A DNA stretch of 64,000 bases from UBA7446 sp049596455. Its GTDB lineage: Bacteria > Bacteroidota > Bacteroidia > Flavobacteriales > Flavobacteriaceae. This document shows positions 27,301 through 35,907 of this stretch, piece after piece. Within the stretch, counting starts at the first letter, position 1. Every line of letters begins with the position of its first letter. The translations under genes and the position numbers were made by a program. The stretch covers positions 7,275-71,274 of the forward strand of contig JBMYLP010000007.1 in NCBI GenBank assembly GCA_049596455.1, read 5' to 3'. A model generated the notes under the pieces. It ran no database searches and had not been told where the DNA came from. It worked only from the letters and a program-made list of their open reading frames with translations.

Positions 27301-27992
27301 AAATCGGGAACATTTGGTCGTTTTGGTGCAAATTGCACAAGTGTTGGCCCCTTGATAAAAGCCACATTGTCTTTGTAGGCAGAAATTAAATTATCCCCAT
27401 TTTTCTTTGATGTTTTTTTGATGAGTTCAAATAGCGATTTCTTTTTGGTTTTACCATCAATAATAAAGGTGCCATTAAAAATTTTATGACGACAATGCTC
27501 GGAATTTACCTGTGAAAACCCAAACACTTCGGAGTCTGTAAGTTCGCGATCTAATCGTTTGGCTAAACCTTCCAAATAACCTACCTCATCACTGCTAAGG
27601 GATAATCCTTCTTGCTCGTTATATGCAGCAATATCACTAATATACTTGATGCTATCTGGGGTGCGTTTTGTGTCAAAAATGTGTTGATCCAATTCTTTAA
27701 ATTGCTGATGCACCATGGCATCAAAAGCATTCATGTGTTCTTCTGCCCAAAACTGTTCAATACGGATAATGTCGCCAATTCCCATGTTATGACATATTTC
27801 CACGGCATTGGTGCTCCACGGCGTTACCATGCTAATACGTGGCCCAACAAGTGCAGCTTGCACAAACGATTTTCGAAGTAGTGGGTACCCACCAAAAAGC
27901 CACTCTAGCTTTTTTTGATCCTCTTCAGAGATAGGAAGTTCCTTTTGAACTACATAAAGGTGCTGTTTTGGGTCACCAAAAAAACAAATCAT
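24351..27992 (-). CDS. purL: Phosphoribosylformylglycinamidine synthase, fused large form
   Basis: The enzyme makes FGAM from FGAR, glutamine and ATP in purine synthesis. The 1213-residue protein is the fused type: an N-terminal PurS-like part, two AIRS/synthetase repeats (KAETHNFPTTVEPFNGAATG, GGDNYRIGMGGAA, HDHGAGGHLN, NIPTGKDSLSM) and a C-terminal class I glutaminase with Cys near 1060 in LGVCNGCQLF and HGEGKF. The start is ATG 27992 (MICFFGDPKQ) rather than the TTG 6 bases upstream. Its stop is 60 bases from the synthetase start, and it has its own promoter box. Confidence 0.96.
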   Translation of the reverse strand: MICFFGDPKQHLYVVQKELPISEEDQKKLEWLFGGYPLLRKSFVQAALVGPRISMVTPWSTNAVEICHNMGIGDIIRIEQFWAEEHMNAFDAMVHQQFKELDQHIFDTKRTPDSIKYISDIAAYNEQEGLSLSSDEVGYLEGLAKRLDRELTDSEVFGFSQVNSEHCRHKIFNGTFIIDGKTKKKSLFELIKKTSKKNGDNLISAYKDNVAFIKGPTLVQFAPKRPNVPDFYTKKSFLSVLSLKAETHNFPTTVEPFNGAATGSGGEIRDRLAGGQGSIPMAGTAVYMTAYPRTEANRPWEKLPPRPWLYQNPEDILIKASNGASDFGNKFGQPLIAGSLLTFEHNENKQTIGFDKVIMLAGGIGYGKVQQSIKKTPKKGDKIVVMGGDNYRIGMGGAAVSSADTGAFESGIELNAVQRSNPEMQKRVANTIRAAVEAENNPIVSIHDHGAGGHLNCLSELIEEVGGTIDLDKLPVGDQTLSAKEIIGNESQERMGLITNARGLEQLNEIAARERAPIFEVGEIKENNHFEVHSEKSGQSPIDLALSDFFGKTPKTIMRDSTSTTTYAEIPQPKSFEESVAWLLQLEAVACKDWLTNKVDRCVTGRVAQQQCVGPHQLPLANCGVMALDFEGVHGMATSIGHAPLVGLIDAGLGSKNAIAKALTNIIWAPISGGLSSVSLSANWMWPCNNPGEDARLYEAVKACSDFAIKLGINIPTGKDSLSMKQKYKDQEVLAPGTVIISAAGHSNAVDKVVTPELKLGGGDVYRIDLSDCKAALGGSAFGQLNNAIGAQAPDVAKAKYFKSVFNAIQKELIKGTISAGHDISSGGLITSLLEMCFAAEGIGLDVKLSKSEYSTEQILLSEQVGILIQTEGETASRLKKKGIAIERIGKLTKSNTLVVKGNEKEYQFDVPTYRRHWFKSSYLLDQKQSGNKKAAARFESFDKTPLQFDFPKDFDGLLKSVPRRRIKAAVLREKGSNSEREMAYMMHMAGFDVKDVHMTDLTSGREDLSDIQLLVAVGGFSNSDVLGSAKGWAGTIKYNEKAQQAIQAFFDRPGTLSLGVCNGCQLFIELGLLHPNHDEKPRMEHNDSGKFECIFTDVVIEKSPAIMLQQLQGSRLGIWAAHGEGKFVFPKDEKAYAISGKYAYDTYPSNPNGSNFNTAMLSSDDGRHLVMMPHLERSIFPWNWGHYPQDRKDAVSPWILAFEDAFNWISSR

Positions 27993-28009
27993 ACACAATG
28001 ATTAAAACA

Positions 28010-28017
28010 CAAAAATA
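28010..28017 (-). promoter_or_regulatory. -7 element of purL promoter
   Basis: On the minus strand TATTTTTG matches TAnnTTTG exactly and ends 17 bases before the purL ATG. No purine-responsive site is recognised. Confidence 0.5.
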
Positions 28018-28089
28018 AGGATACTTTGGCTCGTTAAGGTGATTTTATCCCTGTAAAAAATAAACGAAACCCACTAATTTATCAACAAA

Positions 28090-29304
28090 CTAAGTTGTTC
28101 GTTGAAGGCGCGCCATATAAAACCCATCAAACCCCTGAACTGATGGCCACAAGTGCTTTTCTTTTTCAAGTGTAAAAGATTGCCCAATTTCAGAAGTCAG
28201 GAATTGTGAAACCTGCATTTCGTTTTCCTGTGGCAAAATAGAGCACGTTACATAAATTAGTTTTCCGCCGGGCTTAACCATCTGGGCGTATTGCAACAAT
28301 ATTTGCTGCTGCTCTATTATGATGCGGCCTATAAAGTCAGGATTGAGTTTCCATTTTGCATCTGGGTTTCTGCGCAACACCCCAATTCCGCTACAAGGAG
28401 CGTCTAGCAGCACTCTATCTGCCGATTGGTGTAATTTTTTTATCACTTTAGTGCTGTCAATTAAGCGAGTTTCAATATTATGTGCTCCTGCTCGTTTGGC
28501 TCTGCGCTTAAGTTCACGTAGTTTATATTGATGTATGTCCAATGCAATGAGTTGCCCTTTGTTTTGCATCAGAGCAGCAAGGTGAAGTGCTTTTCCGCCT
28601 GCTCCTGCACACGCATCAACAACACGCATACCAGATTCTACTTGTGTGAATGGCGCAACACATTGCGAAGCAGCATCTTGCACTTCAAAAAGTCCTTTTT
28701 GGAATGCATTGGTGCTAAATACATTGCTCCTTTGGTCAAGCAGCAAAGCATCGGGATATTTCGATAAGAATTGTGTTGTGATTTTTTCTTCAAGCAACAC
28801 ATTCCGAAGTAATTTTGGAAGTGTTTTTAAGGTATTTGCACGAAGTACAACAGGTGCCATGGTATTTAAGGCTTCAAGCTCCTGTTCCCATTTTTTCTCT
28901 CCTAAGGCATCAACGCCTAGTTCATCCAACCAATCAGGGATAGACTCGCGGTATTTGCGATCTTTTCGCAACGCTTCAAACCTTCCTTTGATGCGTCTTG
29001 TGGGAGTTCCTTCAATGGATTTCCAGTCGGGTAGCGAGTAACCGCGCAACGTAGCCCATACAGCAAAAACCCGCCACAAATCATCTCTATGAAACGGTTC
29101 TTGAACTTCTGCTATTGAAGCGTAAAGACGCTTCCAGCGCACGATTTCATAAGTAGTTTCGGCAATAAAACCACGGTCACGACTACCCCAACGCTTATCG
29201 CTTTTCAGTAATTGCGCCACCACTTTGTCTGCATATTTGTCTTCGTTAAAAATTTGATGAAGACCGTTGAGTACGGCCAAAACTAAGTTTTTATGTAAGC
29301 GCAT
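28090..29304 (-). CDS. RsmB/RsmF-type rRNA cytosine-C5 methyltransferase
   Basis: This SAM-dependent RNA m5C methyltransferase most probably modifies 16S rRNA. The N-terminal half (about 1-150) resembles the NusB-like helical RNA-binding domain. The catalytic domain carries VVDACAGAGGKALHLAAL for SAM, the two cysteines in DAPCSGIGVLRRNPDAKW and VTCSILPQENE, and the aspartate in LIALDIHQYK. The start is taken at ATG 29304 (MRLHKNLVLAV), four bases after the stop of the ABC exporter, giving 404 residues. It is the last gene of this minus-strand group. Confidence 0.9.
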   Translation of the reverse strand: MRLHKNLVLAVLNGLHQIFNEDKYADKVVAQLLKSDKRWGSRDRGFIAETTYEIVRWKRLYASIAEVQEPFHRDDLWRVFAVWATLRGYSLPDWKSIEGTPTRRIKGRFEALRKDRKYRESIPDWLDELGVDALGEKKWEQELEALNTMAPVVLRANTLKTLPKLLRNVLLEEKITTQFLSKYPDALLLDQRSNVFSTNAFQKGLFEVQDAASQCVAPFTQVESGMRVVDACAGAGGKALHLAALMQNKGQLIALDIHQYKLRELKRRAKRAGAHNIETRLIDSTKVIKKLHQSADRVLLDAPCSGIGVLRRNPDAKWKLNPDFIGRIIIEQQQILLQYAQMVKPGGKLIYVTCSILPQENEMQVSQFLTSEIGQSFTLEKEKHLWPSVQGFDGFYMARLQRTT

Positions 29305-29308
29305 AGTA

Positions 29309-31132
29309 TTAGTTGAATGATTGAAGCTCAATCAGTTTTTTGTACATCCCATTTTGGGCTAAAAGTGCTTCATGTGTGCCCCGCTCAAGTACGTTTCCTT
29401 TGTCCAGCACAATAATTTCGTCTGCGCTTTTTATGGTGGATAATCGGTGTGCAATGATAAGCGATGTACGGTTTTGCATCATTTTTTGAAGTGCATCTTG
29501 CACCAATTTTTCAGATTCGGTATCCAGCGCAGAAGTAGCTTCGTCCAATATCATTACAGGAGGATTTTTGAGTACAGCACGTGCTATGGCTAAGCGTTGT
29601 TTTTGTCCACCCGAAAGCTTGTTACCTCCATCGCCAATAACGGTGTCGATACCCTCTGGTAGCTCCGCAACAAATGATGCAGCATTGGCTATGGCTAATG
29701 CTTCGTTGAGTTCGTCATCAGAGGCATTTGGACGTGCGATGCGCAAGTTGTTTTTTACGGTGTCGTGAAATAGGATTGCATCTTGTGTTACAAATCCAAA
29801 CAATGTGCGTAATTCATGCAAATCTACGGTGTTTGTAGCAACTCCATCTACAGTAATACTTCCCTTTTGCGGGTCGTAGAAACGTGCTAACAGGTTAGCG
29901 ATAGTCGTTTTTCCACTTCCGGACGATCCAACAAGTGCCACTGATTTTCCTTTGGGAATGGTTAAATTAAGACCGTTTATGACATTTTCTTCACCATAAC
30001 TAAAATGAATGTTGTTAAACGATATCTCTTTTGAAAAATCGGGAAGTTTTTTAGAGTTTTTTGGTGATTGAATATCCGATTGATAAAACAAATACTCCAT
30101 GATGCGTTGTGCAGCAGCATTTCCTTTTCGAACGCTATAAATGGCCCTACTCATCGATTTTGCAGGGGTAAGTACGCCATAAGCAAGTCCAAGGTATGTA
30201 ATAAATGCTTCGCCGGTGAGGGTTTGCTCAACCAAAACAAGACGCCCTCCGAAATATAAAATAACGCCAAAAACGGCAATACCAAGAAACTCACTAACTG
30301 GGCTAGCGAGACTTTGACGATGAATCAAATTATTGGCAAAAGTGAATACCCTTTTTGTGATGCCAGAAAACTTTTTACTGAAGGCTTTTTCGGCAGTAAA
30401 AATTTGAATGATGGGTATTCCAGTAAGTGACTCCTCAACAAAAGACAGGAGCTCACCAAACTCACGTTGCAATTTTTCGGAACGTGAGTTTAAGGATTTT
30501 CCAATTATAGAAATTAGCCACCCCGCAATAGGGATAAATATCAAAACAAAAAAGGTGAGTTTTGTACTTATAAAAAACATACTCCCCAGTGCAAAAAGTA
30601 TGGTAAGGGGTTCACGCACCAGCATTTCAATCACTGATAAAAACGAACTTTGAACTTCGTTTACATCAGCGGTAATTCTGGATAAACTATCTCCTTTTTT
30701 GTTGTCGGAATGAAAATTTGCGGAGAATGAAATGAGTTTTTTATAAAGTGCATTTTGCAAGTCCTGAACCACTCCATTACGCATATAGGTAATAAAAAAT
30801 ATCGCACAATAGTTGAATAGATTTTTCAGAAAAAAAGAAATTAGCAATACACCAATGACAATCATAAGCGCTTTTAACGCATCGTCTTGTGCATATTGTC
30901 CCACCGAATACCGAAATGAATCTAGGGCATAATTTAGCAATTCCCCTACGCCCTGATACTCAGGTTTATTTGTTGGAGTTTTTTCACCACCAAAAAGTAC
31001 CTCAAGCATAGGCCAAAGTGCAATGAAAGAAATCGCATGGAAAAAAGCATACAACAGGTTAAACACAATGTTTAAAGCAATGTATCCTTTGTAGGGTAGT
31101 GCGTAGCGTAAAATATACCGAATTGGACTCAT
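29309..31132 (-). CDS. MsbA-like ABC exporter, fused permease and ATPase
   Basis: A 607-residue half-transporter with six membrane segments in residues 1-330 and a C-terminal ATPase. Visible are the Walker A loop ALVGSSGSGKTTIANLLARF, the signature LSGGQKQRLAIARA, Walker B MILDEATSALD and the H-loop IIAHRLSTI. Such proteins export lipid A, lipids or drugs across the inner membrane; the substrate cannot be read from sequence. The start overlaps the mutase stop by ATGA. Neighbouring sugar and glycosyltransferase genes make an envelope role plausible. Confidence 0.93.
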   Translation of the reverse strand: MSPIRYILRYALPYKGYIALNIVFNLLYAFFHAISFIALWPMLEVLFGGEKTPTNKPEYQGVGELLNYALDSFRYSVGQYAQDDALKALMIVIGVLLISFFLKNLFNYCAIFFITYMRNGVVQDLQNALYKKLISFSANFHSDNKKGDSLSRITADVNEVQSSFLSVIEMLVREPLTILFALGSMFFISTKLTFFVLIFIPIAGWLISIIGKSLNSRSEKLQREFGELLSFVEESLTGIPIIQIFTAEKAFSKKFSGITKRVFTFANNLIHRQSLASPVSEFLGIAVFGVILYFGGRLVLVEQTLTGEAFITYLGLAYGVLTPAKSMSRAIYSVRKGNAAAQRIMEYLFYQSDIQSPKNSKKLPDFSKEISFNNIHFSYGEENVINGLNLTIPKGKSVALVGSSGSGKTTIANLLARFYDPQKGSITVDGVATNTVDLHELRTLFGFVTQDAILFHDTVKNNLRIARPNASDDELNEALAIANAASFVAELPEGIDTVIGDGGNKLSGGQKQRLAIARAVLKNPPVMILDEATSALDTESEKLVQDALQKMMQNRTSLIIAHRLSTIKSADEIIVLDKGNVLERGTHEALLAQNGMYKKLIELQSFN

Positions 31133-32835
31133 GATATGCCTAATTCAGCCAAAATATGATTGATTTTTAAATCTAAAACTTCTTTGATACTTCTGTAGTT
31201 TTTAGCCGAATCAAGTTTGGTGTTTGCACTCACGTAGAACTTAATTTTTGGTTCAGTTCCACTGGGACGTGCTGCCACCCGCGTGCCATCTTCGGAAATA
31301 AAAATCAATACATTGGCTTTTGGCAAAGGTATTGTTTCTTTTTCTTGCGATTGCAAATTATGGCGTGTAGCTGTTGCATAATCCTCAAGATGCGTGACAA
31401 CACTGCCGTCTAGGGTTTTGGGTGGATTACTACGGAACTGCTCCATTAACCGCTCAATTTCTGCAGCACCAGACTTTCCTTTTTTAACTAGCGAAACTAA
31501 TTTTTCCTGAAAAAGACCCAGTTTTTCGTAAGTGTTTAGTAAGGTGTTGAAAAACGAACTTCCATTCGATTTGGCTTCCGTAGCCAGTTCGCACGCCAAC
31601 AAAGCAGCCGTAACGGCATCTTTGTCGCGGACAAAATCGCCCACCATAAAACCAAAGCTTTCTTCGCCACCGCCAAGACATTTTTGGTTGGGGTAGTGTT
31701 CTATCATTTGAGCAATCCACTTAAAGCCCGTCAGCCCAAGTTTACATTCAATTCCATAATGCTTTGCTAAAGGCAGCATCATAGGTGTAGAAACCACTGT
31801 GGAGCCCACAAAAGCGTTGTCAGCATCTGTAAAATTGCCTTTGCTTAAAATAAAATCGGTCATGGCAATCATGGTTTGGTTGCCGTTTAAAAGCTCTAAT
31901 TCGTTGATTTCGTTGCGCACCGCAATGCCTAATCGGTCGGCATCGGGGTCTGTGCCAATAACAATATCTGCACCAATTTCATTGGCTTTTTGCATCGCCA
32001 TTTGTAGTGCTTCGGGTTCTTCAGGATTTGGAGATTTTACCGTTGGAAAATCGCCATCGGGAGTTGCTTGCTCTTCAATAATGGTAACCTTATCGTACCC
32101 AGCTGCTTTGAGTACTTGCGGAATGGCGGTTATGGAAGTTCCGTGCAAGGAGGTAAATACGATTTTGAGTTCGTTTCGATTTCCGTTGCCAATACGTCCA
32201 ACTTCGACAGAAGCCTTTTGAAACGCCTCGTCAACCGCTGTGTCTATTGTGTTGATACGATTTGGTTGCGCATCAAAGTTTATATCTTGATATTGTGTAC
32301 TATTGATTGCGGCAATGATGCCAGCGTCTTGCGGAGGCACAATTTGCCCACCGTCTTGCCAATACACTTTGTAGCCATTATACTCTGGCGGATTATGCGA
32401 TGCGGTAAGTACAACCCCGCAATGGCATGCCAAATGCCGTACAGCAAAAGACACTTCGGGAGTAGCACGAAGATCAGAAAAAAGGAATACGTCTATTCCA
32501 TTTGCAGAAAAGATATCTGCTACAATCTGCGCTAATTCCTTACTGTTATGTCGGCAATCATATCCGATAACAACACGTGGTGTTGCTGTGGGAAATTGTT
32601 CCTTAAGGTAATTGCTAAGCCCCTGCGTAGTGCGCCCAAAGGTGTATTTATTTACTCTGTTGGTGCCAACGCCCATAACGCCACGCATACCACCAGTACC
32701 AAATGCTAAGTCCTTATAAAATGCGTCTTCGAGAGCTTCAGGGTTGTTTTTTAATGCAGCAACGTCTTTTTGGGTTTCATTATCAAAAGGCGCTTTTTGC
32801 CAAGCGTCTGCTTGTTCTAAAAAAGATGTACTCAT
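31129..32835 (-). CDS. Phosphoglucomutase/phosphomannomutase
   Basis: An alpha-D-phosphohexomutase of 568 residues that interconverts sugar 1- and 6-phosphates. The phosphoserine loop is TASHNPPEYNGYKVYW, the metal loop GTDPDADRLG, the sugar loop GGEESFGFMVGDF and the phosphate loop RPSGTEPKIKFYV. The length and the FGTGGMRGVMGVG N-terminus match the long Bacteroidota form. It overlaps the ABC exporter by 4 bases and lies 22 bases from the glycosyltransferase, so it may supply sugar nucleotides for envelope glycans. Confidence 0.94.
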   Translation of the reverse strand: MSTSFLEQADAWQKAPFDNETQKDVAALKNNPEALEDAFYKDLAFGTGGMRGVMGVGTNRVNKYTFGRTTQGLSNYLKEQFPTATPRVVIGYDCRHNSKELAQIVADIFSANGIDVFLFSDLRATPEVSFAVRHLACHCGVVLTASHNPPEYNGYKVYWQDGGQIVPPQDAGIIAAINSTQYQDINFDAQPNRINTIDTAVDEAFQKASVEVGRIGNGNRNELKIVFTSLHGTSITAIPQVLKAAGYDKVTIIEEQATPDGDFPTVKSPNPEEPEALQMAMQKANEIGADIVIGTDPDADRLGIAVRNEINELELLNGNQTMIAMTDFILSKGNFTDADNAFVGSTVVSTPMMLPLAKHYGIECKLGLTGFKWIAQMIEHYPNQKCLGGGEESFGFMVGDFVRDKDAVTAALLACELATEAKSNGSSFFNTLLNTYEKLGLFQEKLVSLVKKGKSGAAEIERLMEQFRSNPPKTLDGSVVTHLEDYATATRHNLQSQEKETIPLPKANVLIFISEDGTRVAARPSGTEPKIKFYVSANTKLDSAKNYRSIKEVLDLKINHILAELGIS

Positions 32836-32852
32836 TGTATCTTATTACAAAG

Positions 32853-32860
32853 CAAATTTA
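32853..32860 (-). promoter_or_regulatory. Candidate -7 element of the mutase promoter
   Basis: On the minus strand TAAATTTG matches TAnnTTTG, 17 bases before the mutase ATG. It overlaps the last codon of the upstream glycosyltransferase, so the mutase may be expressed both alone and by read-through. Confidence 0.4.
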
Positions 32861-33835
32861 CATATTCCCTTTAGAGTTTTGCCCAATCGTTTCTTTTATT
32901 TTGTATCGCATTTTGTGGTCGCGATTTCGAACGATAATTTCCCCAATAAATCCTGCCAAGAAAAACTGACTTCCCAAAATCATGGTGGTGAGAGCAGCAT
33001 AAAATTGTGGCCTATCGGCAATAAGTCTCCCGTCGGGGTGAACAAATAGTTTATCTATCCCTAAATAGATAGCAAAACTGAACCCCAACAGCAGCATAAT
33101 GCTTCCAATCAGCCCAAAGAAATACATGGGTCGGCGTCCAAATCGATGTAAAAACCAAAGGGTTATTAGGTCTAAAAATCCTTTTACAAATCTGTCTGGA
33201 CCAAATTTGGAATGTCCAAATTTTCGTGCTTGATGTTGCACCACTTTTTCGCCAATGCGCCTAAATCCAGCTTGCTTTGCTAGCACAGGGATATAACGAT
33301 GCATTTCACCATAGACTTCGATAGTTTTTACGACATCGTTTCTATAGGCTTTGAGTCCACAATTAAAATCGTGCAGTTTGATACCGGAAACCCTGCGTGC
33401 TGCCCAATTAAAAATTTTGGAAGGAATGTTTTTAAACAATAAAGAATCGAAACGCTTCTTTTTCCAACCCGAAATCATGTCGTAGTTGCCCTCAGTAATT
33501 AAGCGGTACAAATCGGATAATTCTTCCGGAGAGTCTTGTAAGTCGGCATCCATAGTACAAACCACTTCGCCTTTACATTGCAAAAAGCCTGCGTGTAACG
33601 CTTGCGATTTGCCGTAGTTCCGTAAAAAACGAATGCCTTGTATGCGTTTGTCGTTAGTGCTAACCTCTTGCACCCAAGCCCAAGAAGCATCTGTGCTGCC
33701 ATCATCTATAAATATGATTTCGAATGAAAGTGCTGCGTCTTCCAGGGTACGAACAATCCATGCGTAGAGCTCGGGAAGGGACTCCGCCTCGTTTAAAAAT
33801 GGGATAACTACCGATAAATGCGGTTGTTTTGCCAA
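32858..33835 (-). CDS. GT2 glycosyltransferase, dolichol-phosphate-mannose-synthase-like
   Basis: This family 2 transferase of 325 residues moves a sugar, typically onto polyprenyl phosphate. The catalytic core has VVIPFLNEAES, IFIDDGSTDASW, TMDADLQDSPEEL and DFNCGLKAYR. Two membrane segments follow (about 230-255 and 268-290), as in GtrB-type enzymes. The start is TTG 33835, which abuts the TAA of the DUF4199 gene with no base between. No ATG lies before the first catalytic strand, so TTG is forced. The adjacency suggests translational coupling. Confidence 0.92.
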   Translation of the reverse strand: MAKQPHLSVVIPFLNEAESLPELYAWIVRTLEDAALSFEIIFIDDGSTDASWAWVQEVSTNDKRIQGIRFLRNYGKSQALHAGFLQCKGEVVCTMDADLQDSPEELSDLYRLITEGNYDMISGWKKKRFDSLLFKNIPSKIFNWAARRVSGIKLHDFNCGLKAYRNDVVKTIEVYGEMHRYIPVLAKQAGFRRIGEKVVQHQARKFGHSKFGPDRFVKGFLDLITLWFLHRFGRRPMYFFGLIGSIMLLLGFSFAIYLGIDKLFVHPDGRLIADRPQFYAALTTMILGSQFFLAGFIGEIIVRNRDHKMRYKIKETIGQNSKGNM

Positions 33836-34342
33836 TTAGTTCTTTTTTGCAAATAAACCTGTTATTAAGCCAACAACAAGTCCTATGAGCACGTTCATTA
33901 TAAGTATAAATGGAAAGCTAATGTAGAAAAACTTTTCAGTATTTTCTTGTTGCATTTGAATCATATCTTCACCGATTTCAGGTCTAGATTCACGAAGTGT
34001 ATCGGCTTGCAATTGTGCGGTATTGGTGATAAAATCTGGTTCAAGCACATTGATAAAAATGGCAAAATAAATAAGCCCAATAATTCCAGCAACCAAGAAT
34101 ACGCCAACGCCGAGCTTTATAGATTGCTTTAGCGAGAGCAGTCCGCTGTTGTCTTTTTTAAATGTTAGAATGGCAATTACTGCTACTGTAGCGGGTATTA
34201 ATGTTTGCACAGTTTGAATTACTGGGGATTGATTGTAGGTCATCTCCATAAAGTGTAACATCAAACTAAATACGATGCCAATTCCTGCAGCAATAAGCCC
34301 AAAGCGGTAGTTATACGGTCCTAATTTTGGTGAAGTTTCCAT
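33836..34342 (-). CDS. DUF4199 family membrane protein
   Basis: A 168-residue membrane protein with four hydrophobic segments (about 13-32, 43-60, 76-98 and 138-164) and a soluble acidic stretch around 110-135 (TLRESRPEIGEDMIQMQQENTEKF). This layout and the N-terminal KLGPYNYRFGLIAAGIGIVFS fit DUF4199, a Bacteroidota family of unknown function that very often lies directly upstream of a GT2 glycosyltransferase, as here. Confidence 0.8.
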   Translation of the reverse strand: METSPKLGPYNYRFGLIAAGIGIVFSLMLHFMEMTYNQSPVIQTVQTLIPATVAVIAILTFKKDNSGLLSLKQSIKLGVGVFLVAGIIGLIYFAIFINVLEPDFITNTAQLQADTLRESRPEIGEDMIQMQQENTEKFFYISFPFILIMNVLIGLVVGLITGLFAKKN

Positions 34343-34392
34343 GTGTTGTCTTTTTTATGGGTTAAGTGTATGGTAAATTTAGATAAAATAAT

Positions 34393-34400
34393 TAAATTTG
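34393..34400 (+). promoter_or_regulatory. -7 element of rpmE2 promoter
   Basis: TAAATTTG matches TAnnTTTG exactly and lies 25 bases before the rpmE2 ATG, leaving a short leader. Confidence 0.55.
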
Positions 34401-34425
34401 CACCCCTTTAAAAGGTAAAAGCTTT

Positions 34426-34677
34426 ATGAAACAAGGTATTCATCCAGAGAATTATCGCTTGGTAGCGTTCAAAGACATGTCTAACGACGATGTGTTTATT
34501 ACCAAATCAGCTGCCAATGCCAAAGAAACCATCGAAGTTGATGGTGTAGAATATCCATTGGTAAAATTGGAAATCTCTCGCACATCACACCCGTACTACA
34601 CCGGTAAATCTAAATTGGTTGACACTGCCGGTCGTATTGATAAGTTTAAGAACAAATACGCTAAATTCAAGAAGTAA
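34426..34677 (+). CDS. rpmE2: 50S ribosomal protein L31 type B
   Basis: The 83-residue protein matches the type B L31 family: MKQGIHPENYRLVAFKDMSN, EVDGVEYPLVKLEIS, SHPYYTGKSKLVDTAGRIDKF. It has no cysteine at all, so it lacks the CxxC zinc motif of the zinc-binding form and can work under zinc limitation. It is flanked by its own promoter box and a strong terminator, a single-gene unit. No Zur-like operator was recognised in front of it. Confidence 0.95.
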   Translation: MKQGIHPENYRLVAFKDMSNDDVFITKSAANAKETIEVDGVEYPLVKLEISRTSHPYYTGKSKLVDTAGRIDKFKNKYAKFKK

Positions 34678-34700
34678 TTTTGAATTTTCACACGAAATAG

Positions 34701-34725
34701 AACCTCCTTTGCGGAGGTTTTTTTA
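34701..34725 (+). terminator. Terminator after rpmE2
   Basis: A 7-bp GC-rich stem AACCTCC/GGAGGTT with a 5-base loop and a T run, 23 bases after the rpmE2 stop. Confidence 0.88.
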
Positions 34726-34733
34726 TTTCCACT

Positions 34734-34741
34734 TATCTTTG
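34734..34741 (+). promoter_or_regulatory. -7 element of the GlmU-like gene
   Basis: TATCTTTG matches TAnnTTTG exactly and ends 4 bases before the ATG, predicting a leaderless mRNA. Confidence 0.6.
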
Positions 34742-34745
34742 AAGC

Positions 34746-35900
34746 ATGCAAATTTGCTTATTTGACGGTCCAAACCGCACCGATTTACTTCCACTTGTCT
34801 ACACCCGCCCTGTAGCAGATTTGCTCATAGGCGGTATGAGCCTAGCAAAACGCTGGGAATCTTCTGTCAGTGCAACAACCGTAGTAGAAACGGAGGCCTA
34901 TTTGCAACAACAAGCACCTCCTTTTGATGTTGCTGTTTTAGCAGGTTGTTTGCCTTCGGCAGATTTAATTGATGCGATTATACACCTAAAAAGTGGACAA
35001 AAGTTGGTGCATAATAATAGGCTTATTGCCTTTAGAGGAGCAGCATCAAGCACAGCAGATGAGCTGAATTCGTTCGAAGAAATCACTTTCTCAGACGCTC
35101 TAACCATTATTCGTTTTCCGTGGGATTTGTTTACCCACAATGCACAAGCCATTTGCGATGATGTCTCCTTTTTTGAGAACACACACACAAATAATCCAGA
35201 TAAATCAAACCAACTTTTTGGAAAACATCCTGTTTTGGTTGGGGCAAATGTAACCGCCCAAGCGGTAGTTTTTAACACAAATGATGGCCCAATTATTGTT
35301 GATGACGGTGCCACCATCATGGAAGGGTCACTATTGCGTGGGCCGTTGTATATCGGCAAAAATGCTGTGATTAAAATGGGAACAAAAATCTATAGCGGAA
35401 CGAGCATAGGTCAAAATTCAAAAGTAGGCGGTGAGCTAAACAATGTTGTTTTTATGGGTAATAGCAACAAAGGGCACGATGGCTTTTTGGGCAATGCCGT
35501 TGTGGGTGAGTGGTGTAATTTGGGTGCAGCTACCGATGCGTCTAATCTGAAAAATGATTACGGCGAGGTTCGCGCATGGAACTATACCCAACAAAAATTT
35601 ATCTCAACGGGATTGCAATTTTGCGGTCCTATTATTGGCGATCATTCTAAAACCGCCATTCAAACCGCACTAAATACCGCAACAGTAATTGGCGTGGGAT
35701 GTAATATTTTTTCTACAGGATTTCCACGCACCTTTATTCCCAGTTTTTCTAGAGGGGGCGCACAAGGGCTTACCGAAAACCGACTTTCTAAAGTGTTGGA
35801 AACCGCGCGCATTGTAATGGCGCGTCGTGGGCAAGAGCTCAATACAGCTGCCGAACAAGTGCTGACGCATGTTTTTGATGTCACCAAGAATTTCCGTTAG
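34746..35900 (+). CDS. GlmU-like putative sugar nucleotidyl/acyltransferase
   Basis: A 384-residue protein resembling the Bacteroidota GlmU family. The N-terminal half (about 1-150) occupies the place of a nucleotidyltransferase domain but lacks the usual LAAGxGxRM loop; it begins MQICLFDGPNRTDLLPLVYTR instead. The C-terminal half (about 150-340) is a left-handed beta-helix built of hexapeptide repeats (VIKMGTKIYSGTSIG, AVVGEWCNLGAATDASNLKND). It may make or acetylate amino-sugar nucleotides for the wall, but with this N-terminus uridylyl transfer is uncertain. Confidence 0.85.
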   Translation: MQICLFDGPNRTDLLPLVYTRPVADLLIGGMSLAKRWESSVSATTVVETEAYLQQQAPPFDVAVLAGCLPSADLIDAIIHLKSGQKLVHNNRLIAFRGAASSTADELNSFEEITFSDALTIIRFPWDLFTHNAQAICDDVSFFENTHTNNPDKSNQLFGKHPVLVGANVTAQAVVFNTNDGPIIVDDGATIMEGSLLRGPLYIGKNAVIKMGTKIYSGTSIGQNSKVGGELNNVVFMGNSNKGHDGFLGNAVVGEWCNLGAATDASNLKNDYGEVRAWNYTQQKFISTGLQFCGPIIGDHSKTAIQTALNTATVIGVGCNIFSTGFPRTFIPSFSRGGAQGLTENRLSKVLETARIVMARRGQELNTAAEQVLTHVFDVTKNFR

Positions 35901-35907
35901 TCATTTG

